Made by a program: the position numbers and the translations under genes | The notes under the pieces: model-generated | Database searches by the model: none | What the model was told of the DNA's origin: nothing | Seen by the model: only the letters and a program-made list of their open reading frames with translations | Shown here: piece after piece, positions 52,482 through 61,189 of the stretch | Layout: every line of letters starts with the position of its first letter | How positions within the stretch are numbered: the first letter of the stretch is position 1 | Source of the DNA: JAKOUY01 sp037045185 | Lineage (GTDB): Bacteria; Actinomycetota; Acidimicrobiia; Acidimicrobiales; Ilumatobacteraceae | Assembly (NCBI GenBank): GCA_037045185.1 | Contig: JBAOHQ010000008.1 | Span: 434,001 to 498,000 of the forward strand | Direction: 5' to 3' | DNA length: 64,000 bases

Positions 52482-53993
52482 ATGCTCGTTCGAGTGCTTC
52501 TCGCCTCCCAGGCGCACTTCGCGGCCGTGGCGCCGGTGCTCGCCGAGCTCGACGAGGCTCGCCGGGCGCTGGAACCCAGCGACATCCTGGTCGACGCGCA
52601 ACTGCTCGGCGAGCTCGCCGACCCCCCGGCCACACACCTCGTCGCCAACCGGCTCGGCCTGCCGCTGACCATCAACCGCGACGCCCCGAGCGGGTTTGCC
52701 CAGGGGCTGATGGCCGGGTTCCAGGACGCGCTGAAGGACGGGGTCGACGTGATCGTCACCCTCGACGCCGACGGCCAGCACGACGCCCGGCAGATCCCCG
52801 ACCTGGTGCGCAGCCACCTCGCCCGGGGCAGCGGGCTGACGATCGGCTCACGCTGGACACGCGGTGGGTCCGCCCCGGGCGCCAACCTGCTGCGCCGAGC
52901 GGTCAGCCGCAGCGGGAACACCGTGGTGAAGGCGGTCACGGGCGCTCGCGGCGTCAGCGACTCGACGACATCGTTTCGTGTCTACCGGCCAGACGTCGCC
53001 CGCCTCCTGATCGACGAGCAGCTGCCCACCGAGACCTACGGGTTCTTCAGCGCGATGGTGGCCGTCGTCCAGGCCCACGGGTTCGCCGTGGACGAGGTGC
53101 CCATCGTGTTCCGGCCGCGGTTCCTCCCGATGACCCAGCTCGACCAGCACGATCTCCCGCAGTTCCTCGGCAGCCTCACCGACATCCGCACCACCGTGCG
53201 CAGCGTGCGCAAGGAGATGCGCAAGAACCAGGCCGTGTGGGCCCAGCGCAATCCGCGCCTGCGCGCCCAGGCCGTCACCGGCGAGTCCGTGTTCGGGGCC
53301 ATCGAGGAGATGACCGCCCTGGCCGACGCCGACCGCTTCCTGACCTGGATCGCCGACGAGCTGGACCCACACCTCGGCGCCCGGGTCGCCGAGATCGGCG
53401 CAGGCGTCGGTTCCGTCACCCTGAAGCTGGCAACCCCTGACCGTCACGTCGTCGCCGTCGAGCCCGCCGACAACGTCTTCCCCCACCTCGCCGAGCGCAT
53501 CGCCGGGCACCCCAACATCGAGGCCCGCAAGATGACCTCGCAGGAGTTGCTCGCCGCCGAAGGCCCGGCCTCGTTCGACTCCCTGGTGTACGTCAGCGTG
53601 CTCGAGCACATCGACGACGACGTCGCCGAACTGCGCACGGCGGCCGAACTCGTCAGACCTGGTGGGACCATCGGGCTGTTCGTCCCGGCACTGGCCGCGC
53701 TGTACGGCAGCCTCGACTACAAGTCCGGCCACTACCGCCGCTACGACCGTCGTCTGCTGACCGAGGCGATCACCGAGGCCGGGCTGGAGGTCGAGCGAAT
53801 GCGCTACCTCGACATCGCCGGCGCGCTCCCCTACTTCGTCATGTACCGGCTGCTCGACGTGCCCACGCTGGATGCTGGCTCCTCGGCCATCTACGACAAG
53901 GTCATCGTCCCGCTGAGCCGCGCCGCCCAGCGCATCGTGCCCCGCCCACCGTTCGGCAAGAACCTGGTGGCCATCGCCCGCCGCCCGGCGTAG
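52482..53993 (+). CDS. Family 2 glycosyltransferase fused to a SAM methyltransferase
   Basis: 503 residues. Residues about 50-230 are a GT2 domain close to polyprenyl-phosphate mannosyltransferases (DVIVTLDADGQHDARQIPDL, then LTIGSRWTRGG and TTSFRVYRPDVARLL). Residues about 270-500 are a class I methyltransferase (RVAEIGAGVGSVTLKLA, then SLVYVSVLEHIDDDVAELRT and SGHYRRYDRRLLTEAI). No transmembrane helix is evident. It plausibly builds or modifies a lipid-linked or surface sugar. It is convergent with the DUF2079 gene (3-bp gap) and divergent from carA. Confidence 0.87.
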   Translation: MLVRVLLASQAHFAAVAPVLAELDEARRALEPSDILVDAQLLGELADPPATHLVANRLGLPLTINRDAPSGFAQGLMAGFQDALKDGVDVIVTLDADGQHDARQIPDLVRSHLARGSGLTIGSRWTRGGSAPGANLLRRAVSRSGNTVVKAVTGARGVSDSTTSFRVYRPDVARLLIDEQLPTETYGFFSAMVAVVQAHGFAVDEVPIVFRPRFLPMTQLDQHDLPQFLGSLTDIRTTVRSVRKEMRKNQAVWAQRNPRLRAQAVTGESVFGAIEEMTALADADRFLTWIADELDPHLGARVAEIGAGVGSVTLKLATPDRHVVAVEPADNVFPHLAERIAGHPNIEARKMTSQELLAAEGPASFDSLVYVSVLEHIDDDVAELRTAAELVRPGGTIGLFVPALAALYGSLDYKSGHYRRYDRRLLTEAITEAGLEVERMRYLDIAGALPYFVMYRLLDVPTLDAGSSAIYDKVIVPLSRAAQRIVPRPPFGKNLVAIARRPA

Positions 53994-53996
53994 CCG

Positions 53997-55580
53997 TCAG
54001 GGCAACAGGCCGATCCGCCGGTACAGCTCCCAGTACTCGTTCGCCGCGGCCAGGGTGAAGCGGGACTTCTCCCGGTCCCAATCGGCGACGACCCCGGCGT
54101 CCTTCTTCGTCGGCAGGACGACGTAGTCCACCTGATCGGCGATCGGCAGCCGGGCGCGAGCCTCCTCCAGCGTGGTGTCCACGCCGTAGAGCACCACTCG
54201 GAACGGGTTGGGGAACTGGTAGATGTGCACCCGGTGGGACAGGTGCGGGTCCAGCGCGTGGAACGCCGAGACGATCGCATCCCCGGGGATCTGGGAGATG
54301 ATCTGGCGCGCCGCCACCGCCGGCGCGTACGACGGGGCCCAGTAGCCCGACTGCCGGCGACCGAGTGGCGCGCACTCGGCGCCGACGGCGCGCACCGGCG
54401 CGCACAGGGCCTCGCCGAGCGGCACGGCGCCCCACATCAGCGACCCCCAGAAGCTCGCCAGGAACATGGCCACGACGCACCAGTGGCGGACCCGGCGGGT
54501 GACCCACGTCAGGGCGTACACCGACCCGAGGACCAGGGCCGGCACGGCGACCATCGAGTAGTGGTACTCGATGTGGTACTGGTACCAGAAGGTGCTGACC
54601 ATGTTGCTGAGCAGCACCGCACCGCTGATCAGGGCAACGCTCGGCGCCCTGGCGAACACCCACGCCACGGGGAAGGCCATCTGCCACAGGTAGAACGGGC
54701 GGCGCTCACCGCGCAGGTACTCGAACACGTTGCCCGGCCGGCTGATCGACTCCTTCACCAACCCCGTCGGGCCGCCGAAGGGGATCCGCCAGCCGTTGCG
54801 CGTGGGGACGCCGATGAGACCGCGCATGACGACGAACATGGCGACGAACATGTACCCAACCGAGCCGACCACCGTCGCCAGGCCGATGCGCCGGTCACGT
54901 TTCAGGGTGACCCACAGGCCGAGGGGCACCAGCACGAGGGACACGTCCTCTTTGACCAGCAGGGCCAGCACGACGAAGACGGCGTAGACCCGCCACTTGC
55001 GCTGCAAGGCGCCGTAGATGGCCATCCCCACGAAGAACCCGAGGAACGAGTCCGGGTGGAAGCCTTCGCGGTTGGTCCACCCCACGGCGGGGTGCAGCAG
55101 GTAGACGGCAGCGAGCGCAAGGGCCACCGACTCGCGCTTGAACCGCTCCCTGGCCAGCAGGAACACGGGTAGCGAGCCGAGGGCGACGAGCAGGCTCTGG
55201 GCGCCGAGCAGGACGCCCACGGATGGCCAGATCCGGTACAGCGGCGCCAGGAACACCAGGATGAACGACGTGTGGTCGCCCATCAGGTTGCGGCCCATCA
55301 GGGTCACGAAGGGCGCCTTCAGCCTGGAGAGCAGCCAGACCCCCTGGTCGTAGAGCCCCAGGTCGTAGCTGGACGTGCCCAGGCCGTGGTGGATGCGCAA
55401 GGTGAGCCAGGTGAAGTACCACGTCCAGATCAGCACCATGGCTGCGAACAACGCCCGCCACGGCGTAACCACGGCCCACCCGGCGCGGCCCAGGCGGGCC
55501 GTCGTGCTCCGCAAGCGCTCACGGAGGCGCTGCGGGCGGGCCACAGCGACGGCGTCGCCGGAGTCCGCTGCGCCCGTCAT
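53997..55580 (-). CDS. DUF2079 polytopic membrane protein
   Basis: 527 residues with about ten hydrophobic segments (ALFAAMVLIWTWYFTWLTL, VGVLLGAQSLLVALGSLPVF, and others). SSYDLGLYDQGVWLLSRL near the start and NREGFHPDSFLGFFVGMAI are typical DUF2079 stretches, a family resembling GT-C glycosyltransferases such as mannosyltransferases, with an acidic D in the first loop. A soluble C-terminal part (from about 410) lies outside. With the neighbouring GT2-methyltransferase it may act on envelope sugars; the activity is unproven. It starts one base after nusB stops. Confidence 0.85.
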   Translation of the reverse strand: MTGAADSGDAVAVARPQRLRERLRSTTARLGRAGWAVVTPWRALFAAMVLIWTWYFTWLTLRIHHGLGTSSYDLGLYDQGVWLLSRLKAPFVTLMGRNLMGDHTSFILVFLAPLYRIWPSVGVLLGAQSLLVALGSLPVFLLARERFKRESVALALAAVYLLHPAVGWTNREGFHPDSFLGFFVGMAIYGALQRKWRVYAVFVVLALLVKEDVSLVLVPLGLWVTLKRDRRIGLATVVGSVGYMFVAMFVVMRGLIGVPTRNGWRIPFGGPTGLVKESISRPGNVFEYLRGERRPFYLWQMAFPVAWVFARAPSVALISGAVLLSNMVSTFWYQYHIEYHYSMVAVPALVLGSVYALTWVTRRVRHWCVVAMFLASFWGSLMWGAVPLGEALCAPVRAVGAECAPLGRRQSGYWAPSYAPAVAARQIISQIPGDAIVSAFHALDPHLSHRVHIYQFPNPFRVVLYGVDTTLEEARARLPIADQVDYVVLPTKKDAGVVADWDREKSRFTLAAANEYWELYRRIGLLP

Positions 55581-55581
55581 C

Positions 55582-56004
55582 TCAGGCCGTGCGCAGCACC
55601 GGCACCAGGGCCGCCAACACGCCGTTGACGAAACGCCCGGAGTCGTCGGTGCTGTAGGTCTTGACCAGCTCCACAGCCTCGTCGAGGACCACCGCCACGG
55701 GCACGTCGGGCCGGCCGAGCAGTTCGAAGGCCCCGATGCGCAGAACCGTGCGGTCGATGGCCGGCATACGCTGCAGCGTCCAACCCTTGGCGTAGGCGGC
55801 GATCTCCCGGTCGATGCGCTCGGCGTGGCCGACGACACCGTCGACCAGCAACGTGGTCAACGAGTCGATCGGCATGGCCTGGGCGGCGACGACGTCGGCC
55901 ACCGGGATCCGCCGGTTGTCCGCTTCGTACAGCAGCATCATCGCCCGCTCGCGGGCGTCGGTGCGTTCGTCGTCGGCCAGCAACGGGTGCCGCCGGGAAG
56001 CCAC
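55582..56004 (-). CDS. nusB: Transcription antitermination factor NusB
   Basis: 140 residues. DERTDARERAMMLLYEADNR, YAKGWTLQRMPAIDRTVLRI and LDEAVELVKTYSTDDSGRFV are the NusB pattern (Arg-rich N-terminal helix, ERDR-like LRIGAFEL). It binds boxA RNA with S10 in rRNA antitermination. Two bases separate it from efp. Confidence 0.95.
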   Translation of the reverse strand: MASRRHPLLADDERTDARERAMMLLYEADNRRIPVADVVAAQAMPIDSLTTLLVDGVVGHAERIDREIAAYAKGWTLQRMPAIDRTVLRIGAFELLGRPDVPVAVVLDEAVELVKTYSTDDSGRFVNGVLAALVPVLRTA

Positions 56005-56006
56005 GA

Positions 56007-56570
56007 TCAGACCCGGGTGATGTAGTCGCCGGAGCGGGTGTCCACCTTCACCCGGTCGCCGGTGTTGATGAACAGCGGCACCTGGACGACCAGACCGGTC
56101 TCCAGCGTCGCCGGCTTGCGCGCCCCGCTGACCCGGTCACCCTGGATGCCGGGCTCGGTGTCGGTCACCGTCAGCTCCACCGACGCCGGGATCTCCACGC
56201 TGACGATGTCGCCGTTGTAGAAGGCGATGATCGCCGTGGAGTTCTCGACCATGAAGTCCGCGGCCTCACCGAGGGCCACGGGCGGCACGTTGGTCTGGTC
56301 GTAGCTGTCCATGTCCATGAACACGTAGTCGTCACCGTCGCGGTACAGGAACTGCATGTCCTTCTTCTCGAGCATCGCTTGCTCGACGCGCACGCCGGCG
56401 TTGAACGTGCGGTCGAACACGTTGCCGGTGCGCAGGTTGCGCAGCTTGGTGCGCACGAAGGCGCCACCCTTGCCGGGCTTGACGTGCTGGAACTCGACGA
56501 CTTGGAACAGGGCGTTGTCCAGTTCCAGCGTGATGCCGTTCTTCAGGTCGTTGGTGGTGATAGCGGGCAC
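56007..56570 (-). CDS. efp: Elongation factor P
   Basis: 187 residues from GTG 56570 (VPAITTNDLKNGITLELD). KOW domain EFQHVKPGKGGAFVRTKLRN, with the Lys in the PGKG tip that is modified, or left bare in some actinobacteria. OB domains follow (MQFLYRDGDDYVFMDMDSYD) and the end is IFINTGDRVKVDT-like. It rescues ribosomes stalled at polyproline. The start overlaps the peptidase gene by 28 bases; no EpmA/EpmB or YmfI-like gene is nearby. Confidence 0.96.
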   Translation of the reverse strand: MPAITTNDLKNGITLELDNALFQVVEFQHVKPGKGGAFVRTKLRNLRTGNVFDRTFNAGVRVEQAMLEKKDMQFLYRDGDDYVFMDMDSYDQTNVPPVALGEAADFMVENSTAIIAFYNGDIVSVEIPASVELTVTDTEPGIQGDRVSGARKPATLETGLVVQVPLFINTGDRVKVDTRSGDYITRV

Positions 56571-57649
56571 AATGAGTCCTTGGGGGATGACGTGAGTACT
56601 CGGCACCCGTCGCTGGTGACGACCACCAGATCCTCGACGCGGATGCCTCCGAACCCTCCACGATAGACCCCAGGCTCGACCGTCACTACGTCGCCGTCGG
56701 CCAAGACGTCGGTACTGGCAGCGGTGTTGTACGGGTCCTCGTGGATCAGCAGGCCCACGCCGTGGCCCGTGCCGTGGCTGAACCATTCCCCGAGCCCGGC
56801 GTCGGAGATGATCGAACGGCAGGCGGCGTCGACATCCCGACCGGTCGTGCCCGGGCGCACCGCGGCCAGCCCGGCGAGCTGGGCTCGCAGCACCAGGTCG
56901 TACTTGTCGAGCTGATCGGCTGTGGGCGGACCGACGCAGAACGTCCTGGTCATGTCGCTGTGGTAGCCGTCGACCAGCGCGCCCACGTCGATGACCACCA
57001 GATCGCCGGCGGTCAGGGGCGTGCTGGTCGGCCGGTGGTGCGGGAGGGCCCCGTTCACCGGCCCGGCGGCGACGATCGTGTCGTAGCTGGGCCCGCTGGC
57101 GCCGAGCTCACGCATCCGGGCGTCGAGGCGGTTGCGGACGTCGGCCTCGGTCAACCCGCCCGGCAGATCGGCCAGCACCTCGGCCAGCGCCTGGTCGGCG
57201 ATGGCGCAGGCCCTGGCGATGGCGGCGATCTCCGCCGCGTCCTTTCGCCGCCGACCCGCCTCGACGAGTCCAACGGTGGGGACCAGACGTGGGAGTCCGG
57301 CGGACTGCAGCTGGGTGTGCTGGTGGACGGTGACGTCGTGGGCCTCGAAGCCGAGCGCGCCGAACCCGCTGCTCTCCGCGGCGACGGCGGCGATGAGCGC
57401 CGGCCCGTTCGGCGCCACACGCACCCGCCCGGGTGTACCGGCAGTGGCGAGTTGAGCCTCGGCCTGGTCGCCGTAGCGACCGTCGGTGACCAGCACCAGG
57501 TCGTCGGGGCCCACCACCACCCATCCGTTGGAGCCGGTGAACCCGGTCAACCAGCGGATGTTGGTGAGGCTGCTGACCAGCAGCGCCTCCGCGCCGGCGC
57601 CGGCCAGGCGTGCCCGGACTGCGGCGGCGCGGTCCGCCTGGGTGCTCAC
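56543..57649 (-). CDS. Xaa-Pro aminopeptidase (M24B)
   Basis: 368 residues. The pita-bread fold carries metal ligands in VVIDVGALVDGYHSDMTRTF (two Asp), FSHGTGHGVGLLIHE (His), VVTVEPGVYRGG (Glu) and GIRVEDLVVVT (Glu). The N-terminal creatinase-like domain reads ALLVSSLTNIRWLTGFTGSN. It removes N-terminal residues preceding proline. Between aroQ and efp, the standard actinobacterial and firmicute neighbourhood. Confidence 0.93.
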   Translation of the reverse strand: MSTQADRAAAVRARLAGAGAEALLVSSLTNIRWLTGFTGSNGWVVVGPDDLVLVTDGRYGDQAEAQLATAGTPGRVRVAPNGPALIAAVAAESSGFGALGFEAHDVTVHQHTQLQSAGLPRLVPTVGLVEAGRRRKDAAEIAAIARACAIADQALAEVLADLPGGLTEADVRNRLDARMRELGASGPSYDTIVAAGPVNGALPHHRPTSTPLTAGDLVVIDVGALVDGYHSDMTRTFCVGPPTADQLDKYDLVLRAQLAGLAAVRPGTTGRDVDAACRSIISDAGLGEWFSHGTGHGVGLLIHEDPYNTAASTDVLADGDVVTVEPGVYRGGFGGIRVEDLVVVTSDGCRVLTSSPKDSLCPLSPPTT

Positions 57650-58083
57650 GCCGCCAACCGCCGGGCAATGGCCTCCACCGCCAGCACGTAGCCGTGCAGT
57701 CCGAGTCCGATGATCGACCCGGTGGCCACCGGCGCCACGACGCTGGTGTGACGCCAGGATTCGCGTGCAGCCGGGTTGGAGATGTGCACCTCGACGATCA
57801 CGCCCTCGAAGGCGGCGAGGGCGTCGTGCAGCGACCAGGCGTAGTGGGTGAAGGCGCCCGGGTTGATGATGATCGCCTGGGCCACGCCGCGGGCGGCGTG
57901 GATGGCGTCGACCAGCTCACCCTCGTGGTTGGTCTGGAACGCCTGCACCGTGTGCCCATGCACTGCTGCCGCCTGGCTGACAGCGGCGACGTAGTCGTCC
58001 AGCGTCGCGGTGCCGTAGACCGCTGGCTCACGCTGACCCAGCAGGTTCAGGTTCGGCCCGTGCAACAACGAGATCAGCGCCAC
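57646..58083 (-). CDS. aroQ: 3-dehydroquinate dehydratase, type II
   Basis: 145 residues. LLHGPNLNLLGQREPAVYG carries the catalytic Tyr; NPGAFTHYAWSLHDAL carries the Asn/His region; VEVHISNPAARESWRHTSV carries the catalytic loop. It dehydrates 3-dehydroquinate in the shikimate pathway. Its stop overlaps the peptidase start. A PhoD gene on the other strand separates it from aroB. Confidence 0.96.
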   Translation of the reverse strand: MALISLLHGPNLNLLGQREPAVYGTATLDDYVAAVSQAAAVHGHTVQAFQTNHEGELVDAIHAARGVAQAIIINPGAFTHYAWSLHDALAAFEGVIVEVHISNPAARESWRHTSVVAPVATGSIIGLGLHGYVLAVEAIARRLAA

Positions 58084-58150
58084 GGGAAGTCATCCTGCCA
58101 CGCCGCCGCCCCGAGAACCCGGCCATTGCGGCCCATGCCAGACTCTCGCC

Positions 58151-59662
58151 GTGGTCCTCTCCCGCCGTCAGTTCCTCGCCGGCGCGGCGGTCGTCGCCGT
58201 CGGCGCCCGCCCCCACCGGCCACGCCACCCCGTCCCCGTCTCCGCCGGCCAGGACGGAACCGCGTTGTTCCGCGCCGGTGTTGCCAGTGGTGACCCGGAT
58301 GCCACCAGCGTGGTGCTGTGGACCAGGCTGTTCCCGCCGGATGCGGGCCAGCCGGTCGAGGTCAGCTGGGAGGTTGCCGCGTCGCCCGACTTCACCACTG
58401 TCGCCACCAGCGGTGGAGCAACCGCCACACCAGACCATGCCCACACCGTGCATGCCGTGGCCACGCTCGCGCCGGGCACGTGGTACTACCGGTTCATCGC
58501 CGGCGGGGTCACCAGCCCGGTGGGGCGGACCGTGATCGCCGGACCGTCGCCCACGTCGCTGCGCCTCGCCGCGGCGTCGTGCCAGCACTACGAGACCGGA
58601 TTTTACGCGGCGCACCGAGACATCGCTCAGCAGCAGCCAGACCTCGTGCTGTGGCTCGGCGACTACATCTACGAGTACAGCGCTCGCCCGGTGGGCGGCC
58701 CGGTGGTCCGAACCCACGACGGGCCGGAGATCACCACGCTCGATCAGTACCGGGCCAGGTACGCGCTGTACAAGTCGGACCCTGACCTGCAGGCGGCGCA
58801 CGCCGCTGCGGCGTGGTTGGTGATGTGGGACGACCACGAGGTGGAGAACAACTACGCCGCGCTCACCCCGGAGAACCCGGCCGGCGCAGCGGGCTTCGCT
58901 GCCCGGCGCGACGCCGCCTACCAGGCATGGTGGGAGCACACGCCCACTCGCTTGGCCCCACCGGTTGCCGCCCAGGAGTACCGCGTGTACCGCGGCGCGG
59001 CGTGGGGCGACCTTGCCGAGTTCACCCTGCTCGACGGCAGGCAGTACCGCACCGACCAGGCCTGCGGGGACGCCGTGCTGAAGCTCGACCCTCCATGCCC
59101 CGAGATCCGCTCGCCCGGGCGGACGATGCTGGGCGACGCCCAGGAGATCTTCCTCGAGGACCGCCTGGCCGGTTCCACCAGCCGCTGGAACGTCATCGGC
59201 AACCAGACGATCATGGCCGACGCCACGATCAACGGCGCTGTCCTCAACTACGACCAGTGGGACGGCTACCCGGAGGCCAGGGAGCGGTTCTTCGCGTTCC
59301 TGCACGCCAAGGCCATCCCCAACGTCGTCGTGCTGACCGGGGACATCCACCTTGCGGCCGTCGCCCAGCTGCGCCAGGGAGATTCGGCCAGCGGACCAGT
59401 CGTCGGCGCCGAGTTCATCAGCACCTCGATCAGCTCGTCCGGTCTGGTCGATGCCAGCTTCACCGAGATCTTGAAGAAGTTCCCCAGCCTGCTCGACGCC
59501 GAGTTGGTCCACCGCGGCTATGCGCTGCACACGGTCACGCCAGAGCAGTGGTCGGCGGAGTACCGGATCGTCACCGACGTGACCGACGCGGCCAGCACGG
59601 TGACCACCTACGGCACGTACGTGGTCAAGGCCGGGACGAACACGGTGACCGTCGCCCGGTGA
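58151..59662 (+). CDS. PhoD-like alkaline phosphatase, Tat-exported
   Basis: 503 residues from GTG 58151. The N-terminus LSRRQFLAGAAVVAV is a Tat signal (SRRQFL). The PhoD N-terminal domain is followed by catalytic metallophosphatase motifs WLGDYIYEYS, WDDHEVENNYA, NQTIMADA and TGDIHLAAVAQ. Phosphodiesterase or phosphomonoesterase activity outside the membrane is expected, with iron and calcium as cofactors in the family. It is the only plus-strand gene inside the aro cluster. A pho box was not identified. Confidence 0.92.
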   Translation: MVLSRRQFLAGAAVVAVGARPHRPRHPVPVSAGQDGTALFRAGVASGDPDATSVVLWTRLFPPDAGQPVEVSWEVAASPDFTTVATSGGATATPDHAHTVHAVATLAPGTWYYRFIAGGVTSPVGRTVIAGPSPTSLRLAAASCQHYETGFYAAHRDIAQQQPDLVLWLGDYIYEYSARPVGGPVVRTHDGPEITTLDQYRARYALYKSDPDLQAAHAAAAWLVMWDDHEVENNYAALTPENPAGAAGFAARRDAAYQAWWEHTPTRLAPPVAAQEYRVYRGAAWGDLAEFTLLDGRQYRTDQACGDAVLKLDPPCPEIRSPGRTMLGDAQEIFLEDRLAGSTSRWNVIGNQTIMADATINGAVLNYDQWDGYPEARERFFAFLHAKAIPNVVVLTGDIHLAAVAQLRQGDSASGPVVGAEFISTSISSSGLVDASFTEILKKFPSLLDAELVHRGYALHTVTPEQWSAEYRIVTDVTDAASTVTTYGTYVVKAGTNTVTVAR

Positions 59663-59678
59663 CCGAGTGGGGCGCCTG

Positions 59679-60683
59679 CTATGCGGCGGCTTCGAGCGTG
59701 GCGCGTACGTCCACCGGGCTGACGCCGGTCACCACCTCCACACCGTCTGGCCCGTCGAGCACGAACGTCAGGCCGTCGCCCAGCACCTTCTTGTCGCGGC
59801 TCATCAAGGCGACGAGTTCGTCCACATCGAGCCCGGTCGGCAGGTCAGTGCCCACCCCGTAGGCGCGGCACACTGCGGCGTGGTGGTCGACCCGGGCGTG
59901 ATCGATGCGGCCCAGCCGTTCGGCCAGCCGCGCCGCGAACAGCAGCCCGACGGCGACGGCCTCACCGTGGGCCAGTGCGTGATCGGTGGCGATCTCCAGG
60001 GCATGAGCCAGGGTGTGGCCGTAGTTCAGGATCGCCCGGCGGCCGCCCTCGCGCTCGTCGGCGGCGACGACGTCCGCCTTGATCTGGACGCATCGGGCGA
60101 TGCGCTCGGTCTCGTCCATCGCCAGCAGATCGTCACCGGTGAGGAAGTGGTACTTGGCCATCTCGCCACGGCCGCAGCGCAACTCCCTGGCGGGGAGGGT
60201 GGCGAGCGCGTCGAGATCGCAGACCACGCCGCTGGGTTGCCAGAACGCTCCGACCAGGTTCTTGCCCTCGGGGATGTTCACGCCGGTCTTGCCACCGATC
60301 GCCGCGTCGACCATGGCCAGCAGCGACGTGGCGACGTGGATCACGGGGACGCCGCGATGCCAGACGGCGGCGGCGAACCCGGCGACGTCGGTCACCATGC
60401 CGCCGCCCACGCCGATCACGACGTCGTTGCGGGTCAGGCCGATCTCGGCGAACGAGCGGCACAGCCGCTCCACGGTGGCCAGGCTCTTGTGCTCCTCGCC
60501 GTCGCCGATCAGGAGCGTGTGGGCGGGTATCCCCGGATCGACGGCAAGCGGGATCCCCGCCTGGGTCACCACCACCGCCCGGCGGGTCAGCGGTGGCAGC
60601 AGGTCAGCCACGTGGGTGACCGCACCGTGGCCGACGACCACGTCGTAGCTGCGGGCGCCGATGGGCACGCGCACACGCCTCAT
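59679..60683 (-). CDS. aroB: 3-dehydroquinate synthase
   Basis: 334 residues. The NAD-binding VIGVGGGMVTDVAGFAAAVW is the clearest motif; GGKTGVNIPEGKNLVGAF and the metal-site NYGHTLAHALE are present. It converts DAHP to 3-dehydroquinate. It overlaps aroK by four bases; its end lies 17 bases from the convergent PhoD gene. Confidence 0.97.
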   Translation of the reverse strand: MRRVRVPIGARSYDVVVGHGAVTHVADLLPPLTRRAVVVTQAGIPLAVDPGIPAHTLLIGDGEEHKSLATVERLCRSFAEIGLTRNDVVIGVGGGMVTDVAGFAAAVWHRGVPVIHVATSLLAMVDAAIGGKTGVNIPEGKNLVGAFWQPSGVVCDLDALATLPARELRCGRGEMAKYHFLTGDDLLAMDETERIARCVQIKADVVAADEREGGRRAILNYGHTLAHALEIATDHALAHGEAVAVGLLFAARLAERLGRIDHARVDHHAAVCRAYGVGTDLPTGLDVDELVALMSRDKKVLGDGLTFVLDGPDGVEVVTGVSPVDVRATLEAAA

Positions 60684-61189
60684 CGCAGCAACGCCTCGAC
60701 CACGTCGCCAACCGAGCGGTGATCGACCGAGACGATGACGTCGGCCACGGCCCGGTACAACGGCTCGCGCTCGACGTACATCCGCTGCAGAGTACCGAGG
60801 CGATCACTGTCGAGCAGCGGCCGGTGCCCGCCGCGGGCGGTGCGCCTGGCCAGCAAGGCCGGGGAGGCGCACAACCAGACGACCTTGGCCCCGCTGGCCG
60901 CCAGGGCGGCGCGGTTGGCCTCGGCCAGCACCACCCCACCGGCCGCGGCGACGACAACCGGCGGTGAGGCGGCCAACGCCTCGCCCAGTGCTGCGGTCTC
61001 CATCGCCCGAAACACGGCCTCGCCATCGTCGGCGAAGATCCGCCGCACGGACCGGCCGGCGCGGGACTCGACCATCTGATCGGTGTCGAGCAGCGTGCGG
61101 CGCATTCGCTCGGCGAGGGCACGCCCGATGGTCGACTTGCCGGCGCCCATCATGCCGATGAGCACGACGTGCTGGTCCGCGGCGATCAC
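60680..61189 (-). CDS. aroK: Shikimate kinase
   Basis: 169 residues. P-loop GMMGAGKSTIGRALAERM; the shikimate-binding Asp/Arg are in LLDTDQMVESRAGRSVRRIF; GGVVLAEANRAAL is the GGG-type motif; TARGGHRPLL is the lid. It phosphorylates shikimate. aroC and aroB flank it with four-base overlaps. Confidence 0.96.
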   Translation of the reverse strand: MIAADQHVVLIGMMGAGKSTIGRALAERMRRTLLDTDQMVESRAGRSVRRIFADDGEAVFRAMETAALGEALAASPPVVVAAAGGVVLAEANRAALAASGAKVVWLCASPALLARRTARGGHRPLLDSDRLGTLQRMYVEREPLYRAVADVIVSVDHRSVGDVVEALLR

